DNA of 64,000 bases, taken from contig NZ_KQ976354.1 in NCBI RefSeq assembly GCF_000346485.2, forward strand, positions 6,504,882 through 6,568,881, given 5' to 3'. The notes under the pieces are model-generated. The model was not told the origin of the DNA. It saw only the letters and a program-made list of their open reading frames with translations, and made no database searches. This document shows, piece by piece, positions 7,786 through 15,838 of the stretch. The position numbers were made by a program, and so were the translations under genes. Origin of the DNA: Scytonema hofmannii PCC 7110 (GTDB lineage: Bacteria > Cyanobacteriota > Cyanobacteriia > Cyanobacteriales > Nostocaceae). Each line of letters begins with the position of its first letter. Within the stretch, counting starts at the first letter, position 1.

Positions 7786-9018
7786 ATGTGGGTAACTTTT
7801 TTAGTAATCTTTATGCGTTTTTCTGGATTATTTGAGGGAGCAGAACTATGGTTTTTTGACAACATGATGAGACTTCAACCAACTGGTGTTCCAGATAACC
7901 GTCTGTTAGTTATTGAAGTCACTCAAGAAGATATAAAAGCACAAGGGAAAGAGCCTCGACAAGATTCGTCGTTAACAAACAAGAACTTATTGGAAATTCT
8001 CAAGAAACTAGTAGACAATCCTAAAAATAAACCAAAAGCGATTGGTTTAGATATTTACCGAGATTTTGAAAATGAAAACAGAGAGTTATCTAAAATTATG
8101 AGTGAAAAAGATAATTCTATTTTTGCTATTTGTAATATAGGTGATCCCAGTCAAAAAAATAAAGGGGTTGAGCCACCAGATAACTTTAGTCAAGAAAGGC
8201 TGGGGTTTAGTGATTTTTTTACAGATCAAGATCGTATTGTTCGTCGCCAAGTTTTAAAAATGGCTAACGATCAAAAACCTTGTAGGACAAAAACTGGTAA
8301 GCAGCCAGTCATACACTCTTTAAGCCTACAGTTAGCTCGGCATTACTTCAAAGATCGGATTTATAAAGATCCATTGGATGGTAAAAATTCCTATTTACAA
8401 ATAGGCAATACTGTAATTGAGTCACTTTTCGCCGAGTATCGAGGTGGCTACTCAATGCGAACAGACTTGAGGGGATATCAAATATTACTGAAATACCGTA
8501 AACCTTGTTTAGATCGTGTTTGTTCTCTTGAGAATATTGCTCCAAAAGTTACAGTTACCGAATTTTTAAAAGATGATTTTTTCCAAAATTACAACGATCT
8601 AAAAAACAGAATTGTTTTGATTGGAGTAACAGACAATTCTCGCGAAAAACCTTGGGATACTCCCTTTTCTTCTGGAGGTCACCCAATACCGGGGGTAATT
8701 ATTCATGCACAGATGGTCAGCCAGATTCTGAGAGCAGTTGAGGATAAAGAAGCTCTCTTAGGAGTTTGGTCTATTTGGCATGAGATACTCTGGATTTTCG
8801 CTTGGTCATTAGTTGGAGGAACTTTAGCTCAGAGGTGTCGTACAATCAATAGTTTGACTATGTTTGGGGGAATAGCCTTTTTGAGTTTGTCCGTTATTTG
8901 CTTCATTATATTTATTTTTCCTAATGTTTGGATACCTTTTGTACCTTCTGCCTTAAGCTTTTTAAGTACAGGGGGAGTAGTATTATTTATCAGGTTAAAA
9001 CCTCAAAAATCATCCTAA
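7786..9018 (+). CDS. CHASE2-domain membrane sensor protein
   Basis: A 410-residue protein. An N-terminal membrane segment (VTFLVIFMRFSGLF) leads into the CHASE2 extracellular sensory domain (ELWFFDNMMRLQP, then LLVIEVTQEDI, PKAIGLDIYRD, and NRIVLIGVTD with GVIIHAQMVSQIL). Three hydrophobic segments near residues 330-400 return it to the membrane. CHASE2 proteins normally carry a cytoplasmic output domain; none follows here at the C-terminus. The codons between the upstream TGA and this ATG (RSVRNVSISS) look like normal CHASE2 N-terminal sequence, so the true protein may include the upstream TIR domain. The separate start used here has no clear Shine-Dalgarno. Confidence 0.8.
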   Translation: MWVTFLVIFMRFSGLFEGAELWFFDNMMRLQPTGVPDNRLLVIEVTQEDIKAQGKEPRQDSSLTNKNLLEILKKLVDNPKNKPKAIGLDIYRDFENENRELSKIMSEKDNSIFAICNIGDPSQKNKGVEPPDNFSQERLGFSDFFTDQDRIVRRQVLKMANDQKPCRTKTGKQPVIHSLSLQLARHYFKDRIYKDPLDGKNSYLQIGNTVIESLFAEYRGGYSMRTDLRGYQILLKYRKPCLDRVCSLENIAPKVTVTEFLKDDFFQNYNDLKNRIVLIGVTDNSREKPWDTPFSSGGHPIPGVIIHAQMVSQILRAVEDKEALLGVWSIWHEILWIFAWSLVGGTLAQRCRTINSLTMFGGIAFLSLSVICFIIFIFPNVWIPFVPSALSFLSTGGVVLFIRLKPQKSS

Positions 9019-9036
9019 TTTCTTAAACTACTAGTT

Positions 9037-9954
9037 ATGTTTCAATGTTTTTTACCGACAACAAGATGGTTCAGAGCCATTATCATTGCGATTCTGGCAA
9101 TCATCCTCTTTATTAGCTATGCTTCACCAGTTATAGCCCAACAAGATAATAGAAATTTTATTCAAGTTTTCATAGAGGAGGCGCAATTAGTGCTGAAAGG
9201 GCGAGCACAGCGAAAAGAACTGACTAAACCAAACGGTAGCCCACGAGGAGGAGGGTTTAGAGGTGACTGTCCTGAGCTTATTGCCTTAGGAAAAGATGAA
9301 ATCCCACTTACAGCTTTTGTGCCTGTAATACCGGAAGAACAACCCTCGTCATCTAAGTCAGACGATGTTTCGCTCTCTAAATTAAATTATGTTTGGGGTC
9401 AGACAACCGAAGAATATCCAACCTTTTGGTTCTACATCCCTTATGTATATAAAAAATCAGAAGTTGGATATGGAAAATTCGTATTGCTAGATAAAGACAA
9501 GCATAGTGTTGCTGGTCCAATCTTTGTCAAAATCCCTGAAGAACAACCTAGTATTGGGAAATTTACTTTGCCAGAAAGTGCAAAACCTTTAAAAAATAAA
9601 GAATACATCTGGTATTTTTCAATTATTTGTGATCCCCTAAAACCATCCCGAAATCCCGGAGTTACTGGTTGGATTGAAAAAGTTACATCGCGATTTTTAC
9701 CTGTAAAAGATTACCAATATTACGCACAACAAGGTATTTGGTATGACACTGTTACACGCTTATTTAATAGTCAAAATTCACAAACCCAACAGCTACAACA
9801 AAACAAAATATTACTCATTAAGTATATATTCAGTAGTGTGATAGAGAAACCACAGAAAGAAGAAGATTTTAATTACGAGGAGAAATTAAATCAGATCGCA
9901 GAGCGAATTGCTAGTTTTGAACCTCAGATATTAAAACCTATTCAGTTTCAGTAA
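9037..9954 (+). CDS. DUF928 family exported protein
   Basis: A 305-residue protein. Residues ~13-34 form a hydrophobic signal peptide ending in SPVIAQQ. The body has the cyanobacterial DUF928 pattern: an RGD/CPELIAL stretch, LNYVWGQTTEEYPTFWFYIP, a GKFVLLD strand, and a late YIWYFSIICDP. It sits 18 nt after the CHASE2 gene on the same strand and is probably co-transcribed. DUF928 proteins have no established function; the context with CHASE2, CHAT and TPS genes points to an envelope role. A ~180-bp spacer to the convergent CHAT gene shows no clear terminator. Confidence 0.8.
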   Translation: MFQCFLPTTRWFRAIIIAILAIILFISYASPVIAQQDNRNFIQVFIEEAQLVLKGRAQRKELTKPNGSPRGGGFRGDCPELIALGKDEIPLTAFVPVIPEEQPSSSKSDDVSLSKLNYVWGQTTEEYPTFWFYIPYVYKKSEVGYGKFVLLDKDKHSVAGPIFVKIPEEQPSIGKFTLPESAKPLKNKEYIWYFSIICDPLKPSRNPGVTGWIEKVTSRFLPVKDYQYYAQQGIWYDTVTRLFNSQNSQTQQLQQNKILLIKYIFSSVIEKPQKEEDFNYEEKLNQIAERIASFEPQILKPIQFQ

Positions 9955-10133
9955 TCTATTTAGAAATAAACCTGGTAAATCAAAAAATGTTTGTCATCAG
10001 AAACCAAATTTTTTAGAGTAATCTGGTTTCTACTTTTGACATACCTAGTTCATTCTATTTTAGAATTGCAACACTTAAATATATAAATCCAAAGTATAAA
10101 GTAGGATTACACAATCCAAAATCCAAAATTGTA

Positions 10134-13079
10134 TCAGAGCCAATTTCCAAGTAAAATATAGGATGCCCAATATCTTGGATGTTCACGACCAGGTAACTCC
10201 TTGAGTACTTTTTGAGCCTGTTGCAAAGCTTGGGCTTTTGTTTTCACTTTCGGGTCAATAAACTGTCTGTAAAATATCTTAGTAAAATCAACACTGATTT
10301 CATCATCCAATGTCCACAGAGAAGCGATCGCACTACGAGCACCTGCTCGTACACCTACACCCGAAATTCCCAAAGTAGCTCGCTTATCACCTGCTGCAGT
10401 TTCACACGCACTTAGTACAAGTAGTTCGATAGGTTCAAGCTGACTTTGAAGTTGTGTACGAAAAACATCGCCTAGCTCTTTAATTGAAATAATTTGGTCG
10501 TAAGCTAAGATAAATGTATTTTCAGGGCTAGAGCTAAACTCACCATGTGTTGCCAAATGAAAGATTTGAAAAGCAAAAGTATTGATTTCATTTTGGAATT
10601 CCTTAGTCTTAAATTTGTCATTGGAGAGTTTAGTAACAGAAAGTCTAGAGTTACTTTTTTCTAGATTATTCAATACATCTAGTTCCTCATTTGCATAACG
10701 TAACGTAGAAAATTTCCGTAGTTCATTGACTTTTTGATCTGGCTTATCTAAACCAGCAGCGAGAATTTTCAGTTTTTTGCCTTGAAGAACGTCAGGATAT
10801 GGAATATCTAATCTAGGAGCTAGTGCGATCGCATACTTGTCTATCAAATACTCAACCTCCTTGTTTGATGCTTCATTATTATAGTTAGAAACAAGTGCTG
10901 CTAATGGAATATTTCGCAAATTCGTATCTAAAGCAAATACTAGTGTCTTAATATTTTTGTAATTTTTATCAATATATTCGTCTACATCTTTCATTAGCCA
11001 ATCATACAATTGTTTAGCTTCTTGTCTAACAGCTTCAAACGTATACTCTTCTTCCAAATCTAACTGCAATTGTGTGACTAGATATTCTACTTTTTTCCGT
11101 TCAACATACTTTTTAAAACTTAGTAGTTGTTTAACATTAGGAACTTTAAGGATAACCTCAATTCTATCTTCTAAAACAAGTGGATATACAAAAGCTGTAT
11201 CCTTAGCTTTTTTATCAAGAACATTATCAATTGTCTGTAAGTTATTTTCCGGGCAAGCTAGGCGTAGAAAGTTTTCGAGTTCTACTGCTTGCAGAGAGGT
11301 AATTACTGTGCGAGCTTGAGAGAGGTGAGTTTGCTCAGGGTTTTGCTTAGATAGTAATAAGTCAACGTACTCACGATAAACTGTTTCAATTTCTTCTAAA
11401 AAGGACAATTGTGCATCAGGATTACCAGATGCTAACTCACGGCGAAGAAATTGCAATGTTTCAAAAGCACCTTTATAAGCTTCTCGTGCTTCTTTTATGT
11501 TTTTTAAATTGTTTTGTATCTCATTCGCTTTTACCTGTCTACTTTGTGTAGATTCAGGTTTGTAAATGCGTCCCAATTGCCATTGCCACAAATAGGCTAT
11601 TTCTTGGGCTGGAATAGATTGAGCTATCAACAACGCTTTTTGAGTTTTTGTTCTAGCCAAATCCCATTGTTTTCTGCTTTCATATAGTTTACCTAGATAC
11701 CCTAACGCATAAGATTCTGCTCTTAAATTGCGTAGTTGTTTATCTGGTTTACCTTGAGCTTCGTCAATTGTTTCATTTAAAAACTTTTCAAGTTTTTGGT
11801 ATTGTTCTTCAGTCAAATTTTGAAGACGCATCCAGTTTTTAGCAAAGTTAAGTCTTGTGTAAAGTGTTGTATGGCTCCGTGGCAACTTCTCTATTTGCTG
11901 CCGAAGATCATCAATTTCTTGTGACTGAATTATTGGGTTTTGCTCTGATAACTGCTGACTTAGCCAGTTATAGAGTTCTGTAGGAGATAGAAGTCTAGTT
12001 GCGGGAATATTACTATCAAATTGAAGTTTAAGTTCGGGAATAAGTAAATTCTTCCAGCAATTTCTTTGCTGATTAACTAGAGATAGGGTATTTCGTCTAA
12101 ACACCCGATTGAAAACATCTTTATCCTGACTTTCTTGAATATTCTTTACCTTACTCTCTTGATTAATTTTTTGACGCCAATCTTTCAAATCTGATAAAAA
12201 ACTTAACCGATTCAGACGTGTTTGTATTGCAATTTGTAAGGCTGATTTTAGGTCAGCTTTTTTGATAGCATATTCGTAAGCATCTATTGCTGCGTATGCA
12301 TCTACTATGGTACAAACAATATGTTGCCGATCGCCAGAGCGGCTGTATAAGTCTTGTTCTTTATTACTTAAAGCGCGTCTTATATTGCCAACATCAAGCC
12401 AAGTTGCCATAACCTCTTCAGGTTTAACTTTCTGTAAACTCAGTAACAAAACATAATTGGATAAGTCTAGCTCACCAAGCCCTCGTAAAACGTTACCCAA
12501 ACTACGTAAGCCAATTAGTTTAGCAGAAGAATCCGTTGATTTCTCTGCAAGAGAGTCGAAAAACTCCCTTTGTTGCTTTTGCTTATTTTCCTCTTTTAAC
12601 TGTTGTGAATTTTGCTTGTTGTCTCCCAATTCTTGTGGTTTTTCTCGCAGCGTTGTACAATCTTTATCACTGAATATTTGTAGTAGAGTATTGCAAGCTT
12701 TTGGGTAAAATCCTAGAGCTTGCTCTGCTTGAGCTTGATTAATTTGATTATTGATAGTCTCAGTCTCATTTCCTTGCTCACGATAGGCAGTAACAGCTCT
12801 TCGCCAACAGTCTCTGGCGTCATCGAATTGCCCTCTATCGTAACTTATTCTACCATTCTTGCTTAACACTTCAGGCGCAAGATTTGGTGTTCTCGAACAA
12901 ATTAACTCTATTGTTTGAGACTCTTTACCAATGACTCGCTCTACTGACAACTGTTGAATACCAAGAACTAAAATAAGTCCGAGAAGAAATAATAAGAGTA
13001 TAGTAATTGCACGATATTTGATCTTCTGTGCAAAAAGACGGTGTAGTTGTGGAAATCGAGGTTTTAGAAGGGGTTCCAT
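10134..13079 (-). CDS. Membrane-anchored TPR-CHAT protease
   Basis: A 981-residue protein. There is one membrane segment near residues 25-45 (ITILLLFLLGLILVLGI), a long helical TPR-like middle (for example YLGKLYESRKQWDLARTKTQKALL), and a C-terminal CHAT domain from ~residue 650. The catalytic dyad is visible as HLATHGEF (His ~845) and LSACETAAGD (Cys ~892), followed by GVGVRAGARSAIASLW. The start ATG overlaps the end of the tpsB remnant upstream by 16 nt, so the gene was the third member of a tpsA-tpsB-CHAT operon and translationally coupled. Substrate unknown; CHAT proteases are often activated by protein partners. Loss of tpsB may have altered its expression. Confidence 0.88.
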   Translation of the reverse strand: MEPLLKPRFPQLHRLFAQKIKYRAITILLLFLLGLILVLGIQQLSVERVIGKESQTIELICSRTPNLAPEVLSKNGRISYDRGQFDDARDCWRRAVTAYREQGNETETINNQINQAQAEQALGFYPKACNTLLQIFSDKDCTTLREKPQELGDNKQNSQQLKEENKQKQQREFFDSLAEKSTDSSAKLIGLRSLGNVLRGLGELDLSNYVLLLSLQKVKPEEVMATWLDVGNIRRALSNKEQDLYSRSGDRQHIVCTIVDAYAAIDAYEYAIKKADLKSALQIAIQTRLNRLSFLSDLKDWRQKINQESKVKNIQESQDKDVFNRVFRRNTLSLVNQQRNCWKNLLIPELKLQFDSNIPATRLLSPTELYNWLSQQLSEQNPIIQSQEIDDLRQQIEKLPRSHTTLYTRLNFAKNWMRLQNLTEEQYQKLEKFLNETIDEAQGKPDKQLRNLRAESYALGYLGKLYESRKQWDLARTKTQKALLIAQSIPAQEIAYLWQWQLGRIYKPESTQSRQVKANEIQNNLKNIKEAREAYKGAFETLQFLRRELASGNPDAQLSFLEEIETVYREYVDLLLSKQNPEQTHLSQARTVITSLQAVELENFLRLACPENNLQTIDNVLDKKAKDTAFVYPLVLEDRIEVILKVPNVKQLLSFKKYVERKKVEYLVTQLQLDLEEEYTFEAVRQEAKQLYDWLMKDVDEYIDKNYKNIKTLVFALDTNLRNIPLAALVSNYNNEASNKEVEYLIDKYAIALAPRLDIPYPDVLQGKKLKILAAGLDKPDQKVNELRKFSTLRYANEELDVLNNLEKSNSRLSVTKLSNDKFKTKEFQNEINTFAFQIFHLATHGEFSSSPENTFILAYDQIISIKELGDVFRTQLQSQLEPIELLVLSACETAAGDKRATLGISGVGVRAGARSAIASLWTLDDEISVDFTKIFYRQFIDPKVKTKAQALQQAQKVLKELPGREHPRYWASYILLGNWL

Positions 13080-13262
13080 AAAATAGAAAAATATATGCCT
13101 TGTTCTTGTAAAGTTCTTTCGTTTGATTTAATAGAGATGAGGGGAATTCCCCAGTCAAAGCGGGCAGTCAGAGTATCACCCATCCTAAATCGCAAACCGA
13201 TACCAACAGAAGCTAAGGTGTTCTCCTTAGATTCCAATACTGCTCGGTTAAGGGAAAGTGAA
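13064..13262 (-). pseudogene. C-terminal remnant of the TpsB (ShlB/FhaC) transporter gene
   Basis: The minus-strand frame encodes TLASVGIGLRF, TARFDWGIPLISI and a final GIYFSILWNPF, the typical last beta-strands of a TpsB outer-membrane pore. It ends inside the start of the CHAT gene. The upstream side ends ~20 bp from the IS4 element. The N-terminal part of the same gene lies at 15368-15838 beyond the insertion. About 350-400 residues in between are missing. Confidence 0.75.
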
Positions 13263-13282
13263 GCCTAAAATTCCGAAGAAAC

Positions 13283-14933
13283 TGTTCTCGTTTTATTTAC
13301 GAGAACAAAAATGAGAGAAATTTGTATAAATGAACCCACAAGAGATGAGCAAGTATCTCTCAAGAATGTTTATATTTAATTGAAAAAATCTCTAAACCTT
13401 GTCCCTTTTAATTTTCTATCTAGTTCAACTATCTTCTACTACTAGATGATGTCAACTAGCGGTTGTAAAAATTGTAAAAGATAGTTGTTGCCGGGGAGTA
13501 TAATTATTTCTATGACATCGTTTTTTAGTTTTAAATTTAGAACGAGTTTTCTTGATTACCCTCGGATTAGTTCTGCCTGAGGTTGGTGGTATTTGTAAGT
13601 CTAAGATTTCCCAGATTAACCAGCTAAAATATATATTCATATTCTCAAGAGAATGATTAACTTGCTGTTGAAACTGAGGAATAGCACGTCTGACAACTCT
13701 TAGAGAACTGGTAAAACTTAAACTTAGGGGAGATATTCCCTTGATTGCTGCACTTTGAAACATTAAATAACGTATACAATAGTGTCCTAGTAACCAACCA
13801 TAAATTTCTTGGATAACTTCACGAGGATTCTTCGAGCGGATAGGAATTTTACGACCGTTCAGATGGACTTTTAACTCATCCAAGGTGTTCTCAGCTTCCC
13901 ACCGTTGATGGTATTCTTGGGCTAAGAGCAATGCAGGAAAAGTTGAAATATCCATCAAATCAGTTACTAAACGATACACCTTTTCTACACCCTCAACTTC
14001 AATAATATATTCAATGACACGAACAGGTATTTTCGTCGCTCCCTTCTTTCTTGACTTTCCATCAGGAGCAAGCCAACTTAGATAGGAACCATCAGGAAAA
14101 GCTTTAACAAACTCAAATTTTACATGAGATGGCACGCGACCAAGAATATGACATTTTTGTTTGATTGCAGCATGAATCATTTTAAATGAGTGCAGTCCTC
14201 TGTCCCACATTAACAACATACTCTCCTCAACACTTCTTAATAGCTTTAAAGCTCCTTTTCTCTCTCCAATTCGATATGGACAACAAAATATGTCGATAAT
14301 TAAATGAGTTCCTGCTTCGACTAAAAAAGTTAACCTAGCTTTGGGAAAAGCCGGATTTGTACCAGGACGAGAACCAGGGTAACCAAATACTTTAGCATTA
14401 GTTTCTGTATCAGGAACATCAAAAACTGTGCCATCCAAAGCCATTATTCTCAGTCCACCCAAAAAAGCACCTGGTGTTTTAATTGTTGCTAAAGGTTTTG
14501 CAACAATTTCAAATAAACGAGTCATAACAGCAGCACCAATTCGTTGTCTAGCTTCACTTATTGATGAAGATGTTGGTATCTTAAAACGTCTCTTAAAGGG
14601 GATTTGCAAAGAATTAAAACCCTGAATGAGATTTTTCAATACATCCACGATTGAATCGGAGGACCAAAAACTCATGGCGATTACTAGAGAGATTACTACG
14701 TGTGTAGGAAGTATTCTTTGACGCCGTGCGGTACTACTCGTTGTTGTAATCGCTGCCATAATCGACTCGGTAGGGATGATCTGGTTAAGAGCCAGCAGTA
14801 ATTGTGCCCGATTTAGGATTTGATTGTTGAATTCAAAGTTAACTAGCATCATTAGCACTCAGTTTTGAAGTGAAATTTCGTATAAGATAATATTGATTAA
14901 AACACTTTTTGTTCTCGTAATCTATTCGAGAAC
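13283..14933 (-). mobile_element. IS4-family insertion sequence
   Basis: Terminal inverted repeats can be seen at 13283-13311 (TGTTCTCG, then ACGAGAACAAAAA) and, in inverse orientation, at 14906-14933. Each end also holds an internal GTTCTCG..CGAGAAC palindrome. One transposase gene fills the element. No matching target-site duplication is visible in the flanks, which fits a deletion next to the element after insertion; tpsB sequence is missing from this locus. Confidence 0.75.
13452..14858 (-). CDS. IS4-family transposase (DDE)
   Basis: A 468-residue protein with the three acidic catalytic positions: ALDGTVFDVPD (first Asp), LLMWDRGLHSF (second Asp), and YHQRWEAENTLDELK. The last matches the IS4 signature Y-x2-R-x3-E-x6-K exactly. 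The N-terminal ~90 residues form a helical DNA-binding part and the C-terminus is basic. It moves the surrounding element by cut-and-paste. The frame is intact, so the element could still be active. It uses the same strand as the interrupted operon. Confidence 0.9.
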   Translation of the reverse strand: MLMMLVNFEFNNQILNRAQLLLALNQIIPTESIMAAITTTSSTARRQRILPTHVVISLVIAMSFWSSDSIVDVLKNLIQGFNSLQIPFKRRFKIPTSSSISEARQRIGAAVMTRLFEIVAKPLATIKTPGAFLGGLRIMALDGTVFDVPDTETNAKVFGYPGSRPGTNPAFPKARLTFLVEAGTHLIIDIFCCPYRIGERKGALKLLRSVEESMLLMWDRGLHSFKMIHAAIKQKCHILGRVPSHVKFEFVKAFPDGSYLSWLAPDGKSRKKGATKIPVRVIEYIIEVEGVEKVYRLVTDLMDISTFPALLLAQEYHQRWEAENTLDELKVHLNGRKIPIRSKNPREVIQEIYGWLLGHYCIRYLMFQSAAIKGISPLSLSFTSSLRVVRRAIPQFQQQVNHSLENMNIYFSWLIWEILDLQIPPTSGRTNPRVIKKTRSKFKTKKRCHRNNYTPRQQLSFTIFTTAS

Positions 14934-14957
14934 TCTATCTTTCCCCAATTCCAATTG

Positions 14958-15338
14958 ATGCCTACGAAAACTGACGATATTATTGCCAGAGCCGAACTCT
15001 TACAGCAAGCGATCGCTACTCTACAACTACAAATTCAACAAATTCAAGCTTCAGGAGAAGTTGCACCCGAAGGTTGTTGTGTCCTGCGCTACCAGGCACG
15101 CGGTCAAAAAGGAACTTACTGGTACTATAAGTTGCACGCTCAAATGCCGATTTTCCCTACGCAAACTCCTAATAAATTAAGTAAATATAAGCATTTGGGG
15201 AAAGCTGGAAGCCCCGCTCATATTGATGCTGTTATGCAAGTTACACGAAGAATGCAAATCGACACCTTAAAAAATACGATTCATTCTCTCAGACAAAACT
15301 GGATAGATTTGTACGAAAGTCTCAAAGACAAAAAATAA
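14958..15338 (+). CDS. Hypothetical protein beside the IS4 element
   Basis: 126 residues from the ATG at 14958 (a TTG one codon earlier is possible). It has an N-terminal coiled coil (ELLQQAIATLQLQIQQIQA), a conserved-looking middle with CCVLRYQARGQKGTYWYYKL and SKYKHLGKAGSPAHIDAV, and a helical C-terminus. It lies between the right end of the IS and the remaining tpsB 5' part, antisense to the broken operon, so it arrived with the insertion or by a separate event. I do not recognise the family. The Trp/Tyr-rich core suggests nucleic-acid binding, but that is a guess. Confidence 0.55.
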   Translation: MPTKTDDIIARAELLQQAIATLQLQIQQIQASGEVAPEGCCVLRYQARGQKGTYWYYKLHAQMPIFPTQTPNKLSKYKHLGKAGSPAHIDAVMQVTRRMQIDTLKNTIHSLRQNWIDLYESLKDKK

Positions 15339-15367
15339 CCTTGCCCATCCGCTTTCAGTTATCGTTT

Positions 15368-15838
15368 TTAATACGCGAACACATTTGACACTGTTTTACC
15401 CTTTATTTCCCTTAACCGAGCAGTATTGGGATCGGAGCCATCCTCACAATTCAAAGCATTTTCAATGACTTTGAGTAATTCTTCGTCTTTGAAAACTTTG
15501 CTTCCTACAAATTCAAACCTTGTCACTGTGATTGGGAAGTTCTCAGGAAATTCAGCTTCCGGTGCTCGTTCTTGTTGTGGGGTAGGTATGTTAGGTAAAG
15601 GATTTTCTCTTAGAGTAGAAGGTAAAGGATTTTGTAACTGTGGAGGTGGTTCAGAAGTTGGGGGACGAATGTCTTGGGGAGGAGGTAAATCTGTTGGTAA
15701 ATTTGGCGAAAGATTTGGTAACGGAGCTTGAGCCACTTCAATAGCACGTACACTAATAGGTATTAATAAGCTGAGAATCAGTGTTGAGAGGGTAAGTGCA
15801 AACTGAGGTAAGCATGTATGGCAACACTTATTTTTCAT
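15368..15838 (-). pseudogene. N-terminal remnant of the TpsB (ShlB/FhaC) transporter gene
   Basis: It begins with a signal peptide (LTLSTLILSLLIPISVRA) and a long proline-rich linker (NLSPNLPTDLPPPQDIRPP). This is followed by the start of a POTRA domain (ITVTRFEFVGSKVFKDEEL). The frame ends after GKTV with an unrelated SNVFAY. A complete TpsB would have a second POTRA and a 16-strand barrel. The ATG overlaps the end of tpsA by 11 nt, so the pair was translationally coupled. With the barrel lost, this product cannot form a secretion pore. Confidence 0.8.
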
